Source of the DNA: Aestuariibacter salexigens DSM 15300
Lineage (GTDB): Bacteria; Pseudomonadota; Gammaproteobacteria; Enterobacterales; Alteromonadaceae
Assembly (NCBI RefSeq): GCF_000429145.1
Contig: NZ_AUBH01000011.1
Coordinates: 1-64,000, forward strand
Length of the DNA: 64,000 nucleotides
Reading direction: 5' to 3'
In this document: in pieces, positions 1 through 9,824 of the stretch
How the letters are laid out: every line of letters starts with the position of its first letter
Position numbering within the stretch: position 1 is the stretch's first letter
The notes under the pieces: model-generated
Seen by the model: the letters and a program-made list of their open reading frames with translations, nothing else
What the model was told of the DNA's origin: nothing
Database searches by the model: none
Position numbers and translations under genes: made by a program

Positions 1-298
1 CAGCTTTCATTTTCGTGTCGGCCAACTGTTGTTCGAGCTGTTTAATACGTTGTTCCGGCGTCAACTCTGTTTCTTGCTCGCTCATGGTTGCTCCCCGTTT
101 AAAAAACCTGGGTGTGCCTAAGGACCAATCTAGACGACCATGCCTGCGAAGCCAAACTAAAACTGTCGAACTACCCTGAATACCATACTTGTATTGAGCT
201 TGTTGATACGTCAACTCTCCCTTTTCTACCTGATCAACAACTGCCAATTTAAAAGCGAGGGAATAATCACGCTGAGTTCGTCTATTTATTGAATGCAT
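1..298 (-). CDS. IS3-family transposase OrfA, partial (cut by window start)
   Basis: Reading the minus strand from the ATG at 298 gives 99 open codons running off the window edge. The protein begins MHSINRRTQRDYSLAFKL and continues with an HTH-like segment (TYQQAQYKYGI, then STVLVWLRRHGRLDW) and a Gln/Glu-rich coiled-coil start (TPEQRIKQLEQQLADTK). This is the layout of the small DNA-binding OrfA of IS3-type elements, in which a leucine-zipper region follows the HTH. OrfB and the far IS end lie outside the window. The IS terminus facing the window should lie just beyond 298; the region to about 330 is a candidate. Family recognised from sequence character; the exact IS name is unknown. Confidence 0.8.
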   Translation of the reverse strand, partial: MHSINRRTQRDYSLAFKLAVVDQVEKGELTYQQAQYKYGIQGSSTVLVWLRRHGRLDWSLGTPRFFKRGATMSEQETELTPEQRIKQLEQQLADTKMKA

Positions 299-330
299 TA
301 CACTCTCCAAAAAAGGTTGGAAAAGTGTCA
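299..330. mobile_element. Probable terminal region of the IS3-type element
   Basis: The few tens of bases between the transposase start and the hybrid sensor gene should contain the IS end. Read on the minus strand, it starts TGACACTTTTCCAACC, beginning with TGA as many IS3-family ends do. The other inverted repeat is outside the window, so neither the boundary nor a target duplication can be confirmed. The boundary given is a guess. Confidence 0.3.
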
Positions 331-357
331 ACGCTATTTAGGACGGGTCACGACTAT

Positions 358-3300
358 ATGCTAAGCCGTCTTTTGACTCTTCTTTTTGTCATTATTCCCT
401 TTCTTTCTCGGGCAGAGTTCGACCAAACCAAGATTTTAGATGGTGAAGCAACCGGAATGATTCACGCGATTAAATATCATGAGGGACAGATCTGGGTTGG
501 CAGTGAGGGAGGCTTGTTCAGAATAACTGGTAATGATATCCACCATATTCCCAGTAGCAGTATTTTTAACTTTGATCGAATTGTTCAAATCGAAGTTGAT
601 AATAAAGAGCAGCTCTGGATAACAACTTACAACAATGGAGTCTATGTATTTTCCGATACAGGAGTCATTAAGCATATCGACTCGCAGAATGGACTTCCCT
701 CAAATTCAACTTGGGCGTTATCTTTACTTGGTAACTCAAAAATGGTGGTAAGTCTCCCGGACTCGCTAGCTGTAGTAGACATAGAGTCTTTTAATATTGA
801 CCATATAATCGACAGTGACAGTTTTTCAGATCTTGAGTTTAATATCATCCAAAGCATCACAACCTCATCATCAGACACCCTTTGGGTGGCTGATAATTCG
901 AACAGGATCTTGCGGATTAAATTCAGAGATCAGATCGAACTAACTGAACTTCCACTGAATACGACTGCACCTGCAACTTCAATATATAGGAAACAAAATG
1001 GGGATTTACTTGCAGGCACTATGGACGGTTTGTTTGTAAAAGATAAAGCTGATGATGCTTTCGTGATGTCGTATCCATTTGCTGATAATGCAAGCACAAA
1101 TGAAATATTTGATATATCAGTCAACTCTTCGGGTACGACGTTAATAGCAGCTTCTCAACTTTATTATATCGACAATCTAACTGGGAATATTGAGGCCGTA
1201 GAAAAAAGCATACAGCGATACTCAGCACACACTGCTGCTTATGTCTCTCAAGTAGAATCATTGGAGAATGGAGATTTTTTAGTTGGTCATTCAGTGCTTG
1301 GACTAATGAGCTTCACCAAAGAGCTAACAGCTATCGATATAGCACATACAGGTAACGAAAAAATAACGGGACTAGTGAGTTTAAATGAAAAAAATGACGA
1401 AGCAATTATCCTTACATCAAAAGGCATCACTAAAAATAATTTAACTGGCAGTATTAATCCGCTTTTGATCGCTGACAATGCCAGAGTGATTGATGCAGAT
1501 GAAAATGACTCCCGAATCTTCTTCACGTCTGGTATCGACCTTATTGAATACTCAGAAAGTTCTATGGAGTTGTCTTCCACAAGCTTAAACCTTTTAAATT
1601 CAACCATAAAAATAGAAAGTGTTACGGGTGCCTCTATCTTGGAAGACGGCCAATATCTGATATCTGCAAATGGCCTGAACGACTACGGTATTTTTATTGG
1701 TAGCGAGGAGCTCGGATATAAAAAGGTTTTAGAGAATACTTACACTACTAAATTGTATAAAAGTAGGACTCACGGCTTCTTGTTAGCGACTGCATATAAC
1801 GGCTTGTTAGAGTCTGGGGACGGTTACGAATGGCATCCGGTAAAAAGCGCTTCTCATTTAAGTGATAAAAACATATCCGGTATCTTTGAAGACCGTTTAG
1901 GTAGAGTGTGGTATTTCGCTGATGGAGATGGGTTAAGTTTTCTGGATGAGAACTTGCAAGCCGATAACACAGTTCCTTTAGAATTAATAGGCAATTCACG
2001 TCATGTCAGGTCAGTTTCAGAGGATTCCGAGTCTAATATTTGGTTCACGACTACCAATGGATTATTTCGATTAGATAAGAGTCTGGAGTACTCAATTTCT
2101 ATTGGAACTGAATCAGGTATATTCGAGCAAGATTTTGAATACAATGGCATTTATAAATATGGGGAGGATTCGCTTATAGTCGTTGGCGATAAATATTCCT
2201 ATCTGATAAACACACGATTGCTTAATACATTTTTAAACCAACGTCAAAGTAGCGCAACTTCAGTAAGGATTACCGACGTTAATAGTTACGATCATTCGGT
2301 TAAGACCTTGGTGAAGAACGAACGTCAATTAGGAAAGATTGATAAGAGAGGTATTTCATTTCCATACTCTGACTTCCTCATATCCCTAACCTTCGCGGCA
2401 ACAAACTACGCGGAAAGAAAGAATCTCGATTTTGAATACAGGTTGTTGGGCTTGAATGATGCCTGGATGAGGTCAAACGCACTAGACGGAACGGCGACAT
2501 ATTCGACGCTACCTCCCGGAGACTATGAGTTTCAGGTCAGGGTGTCAGATTCGAGAAGCTATGCCGAGCAGCCTATTACGTCTCTGAATATCAATGTGTT
2601 ACCTCCCTGGTGGCGGACATGGCAAGCATATTTTATTTATGCGTTGTGCATTGCGTTGGGGATTGTTGGGTTTTATAAATCCAGATTGCGTCACGTTAAG
2701 TTTGAAAACAATGAATTGAATTTGCTGGTCGATGCGAGGACGAAAGACGTGCAAGCAAGTAGAGATCGTATTCAACGTTTGCTTGACCAAAAGAAAGCAC
2801 TGTTTTCCAATGTTAGTCATGAGTTCCGCACGCCACTTACACTCATAGCTGGGCCCGCGGCTCAGCTTCTGGAGGATGAGCATGATGATAAAAAGCAATC
2901 CTCTCTCAATACCATTGTCAGCAACGCATCCCGGTTGACTCACCTTGTCGACCAGTTACTCGAATTAGAAGCGATAGACTCTACAACGGATTTGCCGGTG
3001 GCAAATTACTTGGTCAACGACACAGTGGCATTTGTCGTGTCTTCATTAAAGCCTTTGGCCGATGAAAAAAATCAAACGATTAATGTGGAGTATTCCAGTC
3101 AACCTCAGGCGGCACTGATTGAGGACTCCCTGGAAAAAATTATTGCGAATCTCTTGTCCAATGCAATTAAGTACACACCTCGTAACGGCAGGATAGACAT
3201 TTCGGTGTCTGAGTTGGACGATGAGATTAATATCTCTATTGCAGATACAGGAGACGGTATCGCTGAATCAGATCTAGATAGAATATTTCAACGCTTTACG

Positions 3301-4347
3301 CGTCTTGAACAATCCATGGATAAACAAGGGAGTGGTGTTGGCCTGGCTGTGGTAAAGGAACTTGTTGAAGCAAATAAAGGTACGATTAACGTTGTTTCGC
3401 ATTTGGATGAGGGTACTGAATTCAGTATTGTGTTGCCCTTAGGCTATTTCTCCGAGGCCTCTAGTGCGAAAAGCGTTATGTCACAAGCTTATGTTGATCA
3501 GGTCTACGACAATACTAAGGAAACTAACGAAGACTTTACGCAAACAACTGATACCAACGAAAAGCAAAAAACCATTTTACTCGTAGAAGATAACTCGGGA
3601 CTGCTCGAGCACTTGGTTAGCGGACTTGAAGAGGATTATCATTGCATCGCTGCATCTGATGGTAAACGGGGCTTTGTAAAGGCGAGGGATATCATCCCAG
3701 ACATCATCATCTCCGACGTAATGATGCCACATATGGATGGCTTTCAAATGGTTGACTATCTGAAAAGCGAACCATTAACTAACCACATTCCCGTTATTTT
3801 CTTGACTGCAAAGGGAGATAAGCAAACCCGTCTACAGAGCATTGAATATGGTATAGACGACTGCATTTCCAAACCGTTTTCATTCTGTGAATTAAGGCTA
3901 AGGATAGAACAACTGCTTGATGTAAGAGAGCTTCTCAAAAAACGCTACGCTGCTGATATAAAAGATGTATTAACAAATGAAAAATCCTCTGAAAGAAAAA
4001 TAAAATTTAGCAATGAACGAGAGCAAATGTTCTTTGATAAATTTACTCTCACAATAGAGCAAAATTTTGCAAAGGAAGGGTTTAATCGAACTGCTGCTGC
4101 GAAGATGCTAGCGGTAAGTGTGCGTCAGTTAAATCGAAAACTTGGCGCCATGATTGACCATAACTTTAATGATTATCTGAAAAAGTACAGATTAACAAAG
4201 GCTCGCGAGTTGTTGCGTGCTGGTGCCCAGATTACCGAAGTGTCCTACGACGTTGGATTTTCGACGCCCTCCTACTTTTCCAATTGCTTTAAAAACGAAT
4301 ACGGTATTTCTCCTAAACAATATTGTGAGAAATACCGCACAGGTTAA
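358..4347 (+). CDS. Hybrid two-component sensor: periplasmic propeller, kinase, receiver, AraC output
   Basis: A one-protein signalling system of the HTCS type, which usually senses glycans in the periplasm and switches on polysaccharide-use genes. From the chosen ATG at 358 there is a signal peptide (LLTLLFVIIPFLSRA), then about 600 residues of two-component-propeller repeats, a Y_Y_Y domain, one membrane helix near residue 755, HisKA with the H-box FSNVSHEFRTPL (His about 821), HATPase (GSGVGLAVVKEL), a receiver (VEDN, phospho-acceptor Asp about 1120 in SDVMMPHMDG, Lys in SKPFSF) and a C-terminal AraC-type double HTH (from about 1245). A longer frame from 289 overlaps the transposase start and would bury the signal peptide, so 358 is preferred. 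The gene looks clearly more AT-rich than its neighbours. No sugar-use genes lie beside it; its targets are unknown. Confidence 0.9.
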   Translation: MLSRLLTLLFVIIPFLSRAEFDQTKILDGEATGMIHAIKYHEGQIWVGSEGGLFRITGNDIHHIPSSSIFNFDRIVQIEVDNKEQLWITTYNNGVYVFSDTGVIKHIDSQNGLPSNSTWALSLLGNSKMVVSLPDSLAVVDIESFNIDHIIDSDSFSDLEFNIIQSITTSSSDTLWVADNSNRILRIKFRDQIELTELPLNTTAPATSIYRKQNGDLLAGTMDGLFVKDKADDAFVMSYPFADNASTNEIFDISVNSSGTTLIAASQLYYIDNLTGNIEAVEKSIQRYSAHTAAYVSQVESLENGDFLVGHSVLGLMSFTKELTAIDIAHTGNEKITGLVSLNEKNDEAIILTSKGITKNNLTGSINPLLIADNARVIDADENDSRIFFTSGIDLIEYSESSMELSSTSLNLLNSTIKIESVTGASILEDGQYLISANGLNDYGIFIGSEELGYKKVLENTYTTKLYKSRTHGFLLATAYNGLLESGDGYEWHPVKSASHLSDKNISGIFEDRLGRVWYFADGDGLSFLDENLQADNTVPLELIGNSRHVRSVSEDSESNIWFTTTNGLFRLDKSLEYSISIGTESGIFEQDFEYNGIYKYGEDSLIVVGDKYSYLINTRLLNTFLNQRQSSATSVRITDVNSYDHSVKTLVKNERQLGKIDKRGISFPYSDFLISLTFAATNYAERKNLDFEYRLLGLNDAWMRSNALDGTATYSTLPPGDYEFQVRVSDSRSYAEQPITSLNINVLPPWWRTWQAYFIYALCIALGIVGFYKSRLRHVKFENNELNLLVDARTKDVQASRDRIQRLLDQKKALFSNVSHEFRTPLTLIAGPAAQLLEDEHDDKKQSSLNTIVSNASRLTHLVDQLLELEAIDSTTDLPVANYLVNDTVAFVVSSLKPLADEKNQTINVEYSSQPQAALIEDSLEKIIANLLSNAIKYTPRNGRIDISVSELDDEINISIADTGDGIAESDLDRIFQRFTRLEQSMDKQGSGVGLAVVKELVEANKGTINVVSHLDEGTEFSIVLPLGYFSEASSAKSVMSQAYVDQVYDNTKETNEDFTQTTDTNEKQKTILLVEDNSGLLEHLVSGLEEDYHCIAASDGKRGFVKARDIIPDIIISDVMMPHMDGFQMVDYLKSEPLTNHIPVIFLTAKGDKQTRLQSIEYGIDDCISKPFSFCELRLRIEQLLDVRELLKKRYAADIKDVLTNEKSSERKIKFSNEREQMFFDKFTLTIEQNFAKEGFNRTAAAKMLAVSVRQLNRKLGAMIDHNFNDYLKKYRLTKARELLRAGAQITEVSYDVGFSTPSYFSNCFKNEYGISPKQYCEKYRTG

Positions 4348-5108
4348 AAGACGATAGGCGTTATGTCGTTCTGCTCCTGATCACAAGCACTGTCTTTGTA
4401 CAGCGTGCGCTTAAACTGCTTTAGCGCGATAGCTAACTCGTCAGCCAAATGGCTGTGTTGCTCGCCGATATAGTGGTATACCGGCATTTCCGTGTGGGCA
4501 ATCGGATAAACAGCAATCCCGTCGTCGCTTAAGCAAGGTGCTTTCACGTGGGGTGAACGCTGCATCATGTGTACATCAGCTAACCCTTCTTTTAGTGCCT
4601 TTTGGGCTAAGCCAGGTGTCGAAACAGTGAGGCAATCGAGCGCCAAAGATTCACAGAATTCGAGTGCTAAAAGCACGTCACTAACGACTACGAAGCGTGC
4701 CTCTTTCGTAAAGTTGCAGTGGGTTGCCTTCAGGCAGCCTGCTGAAAGACTTATCGTAGACATAGACTCGGGCACACGTATAACGGATGCTGCACCTTCT
4801 TCCTGGCTTCTTAACTGATATGCCAAAGCGTCCAGCTTTCCTTCTTCCGTTAATACTAACATCCGTTTATAGGGCAAGTAACTGTAGGTGATGTGCAGAC
4901 CAAGAGGGGAGTACATTTTATCAAATGCGGTTTCCAACTGGGCTTGATAGATCGTACCTTGAACGAATTCTGGCACACCTATTGTGAATCCATTCGCTTG
5001 TAATGTACTGATCATTGTCCCTATGAAAAGCGCTACTCGATATAACACCAACCCTGCCTCTGTGATAAATGGGGCGCGAATTATAAAGATAACTGGTCGG
5101 ATGACCAA
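4344..5108 (-). CDS. Periplasmic solute-binding-like protein (SBP_bac_3 type), orphan
   Basis: About 254 residues resembling extracellular solute-binding family 3 proteins: a hydrophobic N-terminus (VLYRVALFIGTMISTLQA), then GFTIGVPEF, a two-lobe-like order with SYLPYKRMLVLTEEGKLDALAY, a pattern shared with small amino-acid-binding-like proteins. No permease or ATPase gene adjoins it, so it is probably not part of a classical importer. Such orphan proteins are common in Alteromonadales and often unassigned. The 3' end overlaps the stop of the convergent hybrid sensor by 4 bp. The true start may be internal (a GTG/TTG codon near residue 20 would give a better signal peptide). Confidence 0.65.
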   Translation of the reverse strand: MVIRPVIFIIRAPFITEAGLVLYRVALFIGTMISTLQANGFTIGVPEFVQGTIYQAQLETAFDKMYSPLGLHITYSYLPYKRMLVLTEEGKLDALAYQLRSQEEGAASVIRVPESMSTISLSAGCLKATHCNFTKEARFVVVSDVLLALEFCESLALDCLTVSTPGLAQKALKEGLADVHMMQRSPHVKAPCLSDDGIAVYPIAHTEMPVYHYIGEQHSHLADELAIALKQFKRTLYKDSACDQEQNDITPIVF

Positions 5109-5301
5109 GTAAGAAGCAGAGGGAAACGGTCAAAAAACAAGCTTGTTATGACCTTTTATACCTAACCGGTTAAGAGGTGGTGATGCGTTAACCTTTTGAT
5201 TAAATTTGAAATATATCGCTTTTTAACAATGTTTAATCGTTAAAAATGTGGCCTTGCGATCCGGTTAATAAGCAAATAATGATATAAGTAAACCCTATGT
5301 T
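5109..5301. other. Intergenic region with inverted repeats
   Basis: AT-rich 193-bp gap between two minus-strand genes. It holds an inverted repeat GGTCA...TGACC around AACAAGCTTGTT (5128-5153), a 10-bp palindrome TAACCGGTTA (5163-5172), and an AT-rich stem TTTTTAAC/GTTAAAAA (5220-5246). It must contain the promoter of the downstream solute-binding-like gene and the end of the ATPase transcript. No coding sequence was seen. Confidence 0.5.
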
Positions 5302-7542
5302 TTAACTGGTACCGCTGATAATCTGCACCTGAGCGATATCAGTATCACCCTTGATAACTTTATAGATGCCATCCTGGGTCAATGTACGCATACCATCTTT
5401 CATTGCTTGCGCTTTCATCTCAGAGACGGATGCTTCCTTGTAAACAAGACCGCGTAATTCTGGTGTCATGCCAAGCAATTCGTGTACCCCAGTACGGCCC
5501 TTATAGCCAGTCTCGCCACACTCTTCGCACCCTTTGGGGCGGTAAAGCTGTAATGGCTCCTGAATATTGAGTTCGCCCAAATGCTCTTCACCATACTGTC
5601 GATGAATAAAGCCCATATCGGCCTCAGTGGCGGTGTATTTCTCTTTACAGTTAGGACATAAGGTTCTTATCAGACGCTGCGCAAGTATACCGACACAGGC
5701 GTCGGAAAAGTTAACCGGATCCAGTCCTAAATCAAGCAAACGAGTGATCGTTTCGGGTGCTGAGTTAGTGTGTAGAGTAGACAAAACAAGGTGACCAGTC
5801 AGTGAGGCTTCAATACCGGCGTGCGCAGTTTCTTTATCACGCATCTCACCAATAAGAATGATATCCGGGTCAGCACGTAAAAACGCACGTAGAGCATTGG
5901 CAAAAGTGAAACCAATCTTGGGACTCACCTGCACCTGCTGCAGGCCTGCCTGTGTGATCTCGACCGGATCTTCTGCGGTCCAAATTTTCTTGTCTGGCGT
6001 ATTCAAATATCCCAACACAGCATGCAACGTCGTCGTTTTACCAGAACCAGTGGGACCTACCACAAGCAGAATACCGTGAGGCTTTTTAATCATTTCCTCC
6101 AGACGTGTTCTGTTGCCTGGTGCCATATTAAGCTTATCTATTGGCAGAGCGCCGCCAGATGCCAGAATACGCATCACAACACCTTCACCGCCGACAGTGG
6201 GAATAGTGGCAACCCGCACCTCAACGAGTTGGCCGCCCATTTTGAAGGCGAGCTTGCCGTCTTGCGGCACCCGCTTTTCGGCAATATTGAGGTTTGACAT
6301 GATTTTGATACGAGCAATCACAGCACTATGGTGTGATGCGGGTACTTGGTTCATGTCTCGACAGACACCATCAACACGCATACGAACACGTGTTGGGCCA
6401 TTTTTTTCAGGGTCAATGTGAATATCAGACGCATTAAGACGTTTGGCATCGTGCAAGATTCTGGAAACCAATCGCACCACAGCTGGCGCATCATCAGACA
6501 AATCGTCAACCGATTCCTCTGATTCTTCCGAGCTGGTGCCAATCTCGTCGAGAATTTCATCCATCTCACCTGGCGCACCACCACCAGAACCTTCCCCAAG
6601 ATATTGCAATATCTGGTTTGGTAGCCCGACGAAAATATCGTAGCTGTCGATACCCATGGCGCTTTCAATTTCCATCAAAAGGGCAGCGTTATTGGGCTCC
6701 GCCATCAAGACAATGGGATTCTCTTTTACATCAGCTATAACAGCAACGAAATTGCGTTTCAGATATGAAAGATTGAGCTTACTGTCGCTCCGATAGAGAT
6801 GGTATTTGTCCGGGTCATAATTAACAAAGGGCACTTGATAGTGAACCGACAATGCATTGCCAATCTCTTTCTCGGGAATGCGAAGTTCTGAAATAAGGCG
6901 CTGTATTAATTGGCGCGTATCGCTGCTGCTATCGGTCAGCTCTTTGAGCTGCTTTTCTTTTACTCGGCCTTTATGAACCAAGTAGTCGAAAGGTTGGCTG
7001 GTTCCGCCAAGTTCATAACGGAATTTCTGGCCCAAAATTGCCGTAAGCTTTTTCGCTATATCCAGGTCTGTATCTGTAAACGAGCCACTTTGCTTATTGA
7101 TGATTTGCAACACGCCCATCATTACGCCTGCGTTAAGAATGGGTAAGCAAAGGATGTTATTGGTTCTGAAAGAACTGGTTTTATCGAACTTGTCAGCAAA
7201 CCTCAGGCGCGGATGGATATCCTGCAGTTCTTGTGCATTGTAAGGGTCTGAAATGATTAAAGGTAGCTGCGAGAGAGCGACATAACCGGCTATTGACTGC
7301 GGGCTGATTTGGACGTTGATTTCGCGCGTTTCTTTGCCCGTTTTAAATCGGGCCACCAGATCCTGATGCTGACGTCGGCGCTGAAAGATACTCATGCGTT
7401 CTGCGCCAAACAGGCTCAGTATCATGGGTTCAATTTTCTGATACGCATCCATGAGCGACGGATGCGCTTCGAGCACCCGGTCAATGCTTTCTAATTTTTG
7501 TTCAGGCCCTTGTTGGGAAATCACAGCGTCGCTATCGAACAT
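5302..7542 (-). CDS. GAF domain-containing GspE/PilB-family secretion ATPase
   Basis: 746 residues. Residues about 28-180 read as a GAF domain (ending GVMMGVLQIINKQSGSFT), about 220-320 as an MshEN/T2SSE N-terminal domain, and 350-740 as the hexameric motor ATPase of type II secretion or type IV pilus systems. Visible motifs are Walker A GPTGSGKTTT (about 495-503), an Asp-box/Walker B run DPDIILIGEMRD, a His-box TLHTN, and a four-Cys zinc motif (CPNC...CEEC). Family members drive pseudopilus or pilus assembly from the cytoplasm. The N-terminal GAF fusion suggests control by a small ligand. No pilin, GspF or platform gene is adjacent, so the machine it serves is unknown. Divergent from the S10 operon across 376 bp. 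Confidence 0.88.
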   Translation of the reverse strand: MFDSDAVISQQGPEQKLESIDRVLEAHPSLMDAYQKIEPMILSLFGAERMSIFQRRRQHQDLVARFKTGKETREINVQISPQSIAGYVALSQLPLIISDPYNAQELQDIHPRLRFADKFDKTSSFRTNNILCLPILNAGVMMGVLQIINKQSGSFTDTDLDIAKKLTAILGQKFRYELGGTSQPFDYLVHKGRVKEKQLKELTDSSSDTRQLIQRLISELRIPEKEIGNALSVHYQVPFVNYDPDKYHLYRSDSKLNLSYLKRNFVAVIADVKENPIVLMAEPNNAALLMEIESAMGIDSYDIFVGLPNQILQYLGEGSGGGAPGEMDEILDEIGTSSEESEESVDDLSDDAPAVVRLVSRILHDAKRLNASDIHIDPEKNGPTRVRMRVDGVCRDMNQVPASHHSAVIARIKIMSNLNIAEKRVPQDGKLAFKMGGQLVEVRVATIPTVGGEGVVMRILASGGALPIDKLNMAPGNRTRLEEMIKKPHGILLVVGPTGSGKTTTLHAVLGYLNTPDKKIWTAEDPVEITQAGLQQVQVSPKIGFTFANALRAFLRADPDIILIGEMRDKETAHAGIEASLTGHLVLSTLHTNSAPETITRLLDLGLDPVNFSDACVGILAQRLIRTLCPNCKEKYTATEADMGFIHRQYGEEHLGELNIQEPLQLYRPKGCEECGETGYKGRTGVHELLGMTPELRGLVYKEASVSEMKAQAMKDGMRTLTQDGIYKVIKGDTDIAQVQIISGTS

Positions 7543-7820
7543 TCTCTCGTAACTACATTATAGGCATAGGCTGACTATACGCGCAGGTAAGTTAATTTGC
7601 ACCTGTACATCATGAATCAGATAGTAATACGTAGACTATTCAAAGGGAATCAAGAGTGAGGATATTTCTGGCTGTCAATAAAAGGGAATAAAAGCGCTAA
7701 TTTCGTTGCATCAATACTAAATATCTGTATAATTCGCGCCCACTTGCCTGACTGGATACCGCCATCAGGACAATAAATCAGCGCCTAAGGCTTTACTGAA
7801 AGCGTTTGATTATAGAACAG

Positions 7821-7837
7821 GACCTCAATTGGAGGTC
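7821..7837 (+). promoter_or_regulatory. S10 leader upstream hairpin
   Basis: Perfect 6-bp stem GACCTC/GAGGTC with a five-base loop in the rpsJ leader. It lies directly upstream of the attenuator hairpin, as hairpin HD does upstream of HE in E. coli, where L4 acts. The equivalence is inferred from position. Confidence 0.55.
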
Positions 7838-7850
7838 AACGGTTTACGCA

Positions 7851-7895
7851 CATCCTTTCAACCCAGATATGGGGGTGGAAGGGTGAATTTTTTTG
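7851..7895 (+). terminator. Predicted L4-controlled attenuator in the S10 leader
   Basis: A long stem pairs CATCCTTTCAACCC (7851-7864) with the G-rich strand ending at 7885, with one or two mismatches or bulges, followed at once by a run of seven T (7888-7894). This is an intrinsic-terminator shape about 24 bp before rpsJ. In E. coli, L4 (rplD product) promotes termination at the corresponding hairpin HE and also blocks translation; rplD is the third gene here. Function inferred by analogy. Confidence 0.7.
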
Positions 7896-7915
7896 TTCTT
7901 TCGATTGGAGCTTAA

Positions 7916-8230
<315 letters not shown>

Positions 8231-8248
8231 CAAGAGAGGGTTTTAACA

Positions 8249-8887
8249 ATGGCGATTGGTCTAGTCGGTCGTAAAGTGGGTATGACTCGCATCTTCACTG
8301 AAGATGGCGTATCTATCCCCGTGACTGTTATTGAAGCGACCCCCAACCGTGTCACTCAACTTCGTACAGAAGAAACTGACGGGTATCGCGCGCTGCAGGT
8401 AACTGCGGGCACTAAAAAAGCAAACCGCGTTAATAAGGCTGCTGCTGGTCACTTTGCGAAAGCGGGTGTAGAAGCAGGTCGTGGTCTGTGGGAGTTCCGT
8501 CTGGAAAACAACGAAGGTGAAGGCATTGAAGTCGGCAGTGAAATCACTGTTGAAATCTTCAACGACACCAAATTGATTGACGTTACCGGAACCTCTAAAG
8601 GTAAAGGTTTCCAGGGTGCGATTAAGCGTTGGAATTTTAGTTCACAGCGTATGACGCATGGTAACTCATTGTCTCACCGTGCGCCGGGTTCAATTGGTCA
8701 AAACCAAACTCCTGGTCGCGTTTTCAAAGGCAAGAAGATGGCCGGTCAGCTTGGTAACAAGCAGGTCACTACTCAGTCTTTGGAAGTAGTACGTGTTGAC
8801 GTTGAGAACAACCTGATCCTGGTTAAAGGTGCCGTACCCGGCGCAACAGGCGGCGACGTTGTCGTTAAGCCTGCGGTCAAAGCATAA
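8249..8887 (+). CDS. rplC: 50S ribosomal protein L3
   Basis: 212 residues, usual for L3, an early assembly protein of the 50S subunit near the peptidyl-transferase centre. Recognised by [16 protein letters not shown], the [15 protein letters not shown] segment and [18 protein letters not shown], which carries the Gln methylated by PrmB in E. coli. It follows rpsJ by 18 bp with an AGAGAGGG-type ribosome site. Confidence 0.98.
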   Translation: MAIGLVGRKVGMTRIFTEDGVSIPVTVIEATPNRVTQLRTEETDGYRALQVTAGTKKANRVNKAAAGHFAKAGVEAGRGLWEFRLENNEGEGIEVGSEITVEIFNDTKLIDVTGTSKGKGFQGAIKRWNFSSQRMTHGNSLSHRAPGSIGQNQTPGRVFKGKKMAGQLGNKQVTTQSLEVVRVDVENNLILVKGAVPGATGGDVVVKPAVKA

Positions 8888-8905
8888 CGTCTGGGGAGTT
8901 AAGTG

Positions 8906-9511
8906 ATGGAATTGACATTGAAAGATGCGCAAAGCGCTCTTGAAGTATCCGAAGCTACCTTTGGACGTGAATTCAACGAAGCCCTGGTTCACCAGGTCGT
9001 TGTTGCTTTTGGCGCTGGCGCTCGTCAGGGCTCTAAAGCACAAAAAACACGTTCTGAAGTACGCGGCGGTGGTAAAAAGCCTTGGCGTCAAAAGGGTACA
9101 GGTCGTGCCCGTGCCGGTACAATTCGTAGCCCAATCTGGGTTGGCGGTGGCCGCGCGTTTGCTGCTAAGCCTCGTGACTTCGAACAGAAGGTCAACAAAA
9201 AGATGTACCGTGGTGCGATCAAAAGCATCCTGTCTGAACTGGTACGTCAGGACCGTCTGGTTGTAGTAGAGAAGTTTGGTGTTGAGCAGCCTAAAACGAA
9301 AGAGCTGCTGGCTAAACTTAAAGAACTGGAATTAAACGATGTGCTGATCGTGACTCCGGAAGTTGACGAGAACCTGTTCTTGTCCGCACGTAACCTTTAC
9401 AAGGTTGACGTACGTGACGTTCAGGGTGTTGACCCGGTTAGTCTGATTGCATTCGAAAAAGTGTTGATGACTGCTGATGCAGTTAAGCAACTGGAGGAGG
9501 CGTTAGCATGA
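8906..9511 (+). CDS. rplD: 50S ribosomal protein L4, operon autoregulator
   Basis: 201 residues from the ATG at 8906; a GTG directly before it (8903) is in frame, but [16 protein letters not shown] matches the family start and GGGGAG lies 7 bases upstream of the ATG. L4 lines the exit tunnel and in Enterobacteria represses its own operon through the leader. Contains the conserved loop [20 protein letters not shown]. Overlaps rplW by 4 bp (ATGA), implying coupled translation. Confidence 0.97.
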   Translation: MELTLKDAQSALEVSEATFGREFNEALVHQVVVAFGAGARQGSKAQKTRSEVRGGGKKPWRQKGTGRARAGTIRSPIWVGGGRAFAAKPRDFEQKVNKKMYRGAIKSILSELVRQDRLVVVEKFGVEQPKTKELLAKLKELELNDVLIVTPEVDENLFLSARNLYKVDVRDVQGVDPVSLIAFEKVLMTADAVKQLEEALA

Positions 9512-9810
9512 TCAACGAACAACGTCTGCTGAAGGTGCTCGTTGCACCACATATTTCTGAGAAGTCAACACTGGCTGCTGAAGGCAACAATACCGTTGTA
9601 TTCAAAGTGGTAAAAGACGCGAACAAAGAAGAGATCAAAGCGGCAGTTGAGAAACTGTTCGAAGTTGAAGTTAACTCTGTTCGCACTGTGAACGTAAAGG
9701 GTAAAACCAAGCGTCACGGTCTTCGTGTAGGCAAGCGTAGCGATTGGAAAAAAGCATACGTGACGCTGAAAGAAGGTCAGGATATCGACTTTGTCGGCGG
9801 CGCAGAGTAA
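9508..9810 (+). CDS. rplW: 50S ribosomal protein L23
   Basis: 100 residues. L23 sits at the tunnel exit and docks trigger factor and SRP; the dock residue region [11 protein letters not shown] is visible. Begins inside the rplD stop (ATGA) and ends 14 bp before rplB. Confidence 0.97.
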   Translation: MINEQRLLKVLVAPHISEKSTLAAEGNNTVVFKVVKDANKEEIKAAVEKLFEVEVNSVRTVNVKGKTKRHGLRVGKRSDWKKAYVTLKEGQDIDFVGGAE

Positions 9811-9824
9811 GAGGGGAAGTAGAC

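Noticed and set aside
9744-9824. In-frame upstream extension of rplB
   Set aside because: It lies inside rplW, while the ATG at 9825 has a good ribosome site and gives the conserved L2 start and length.
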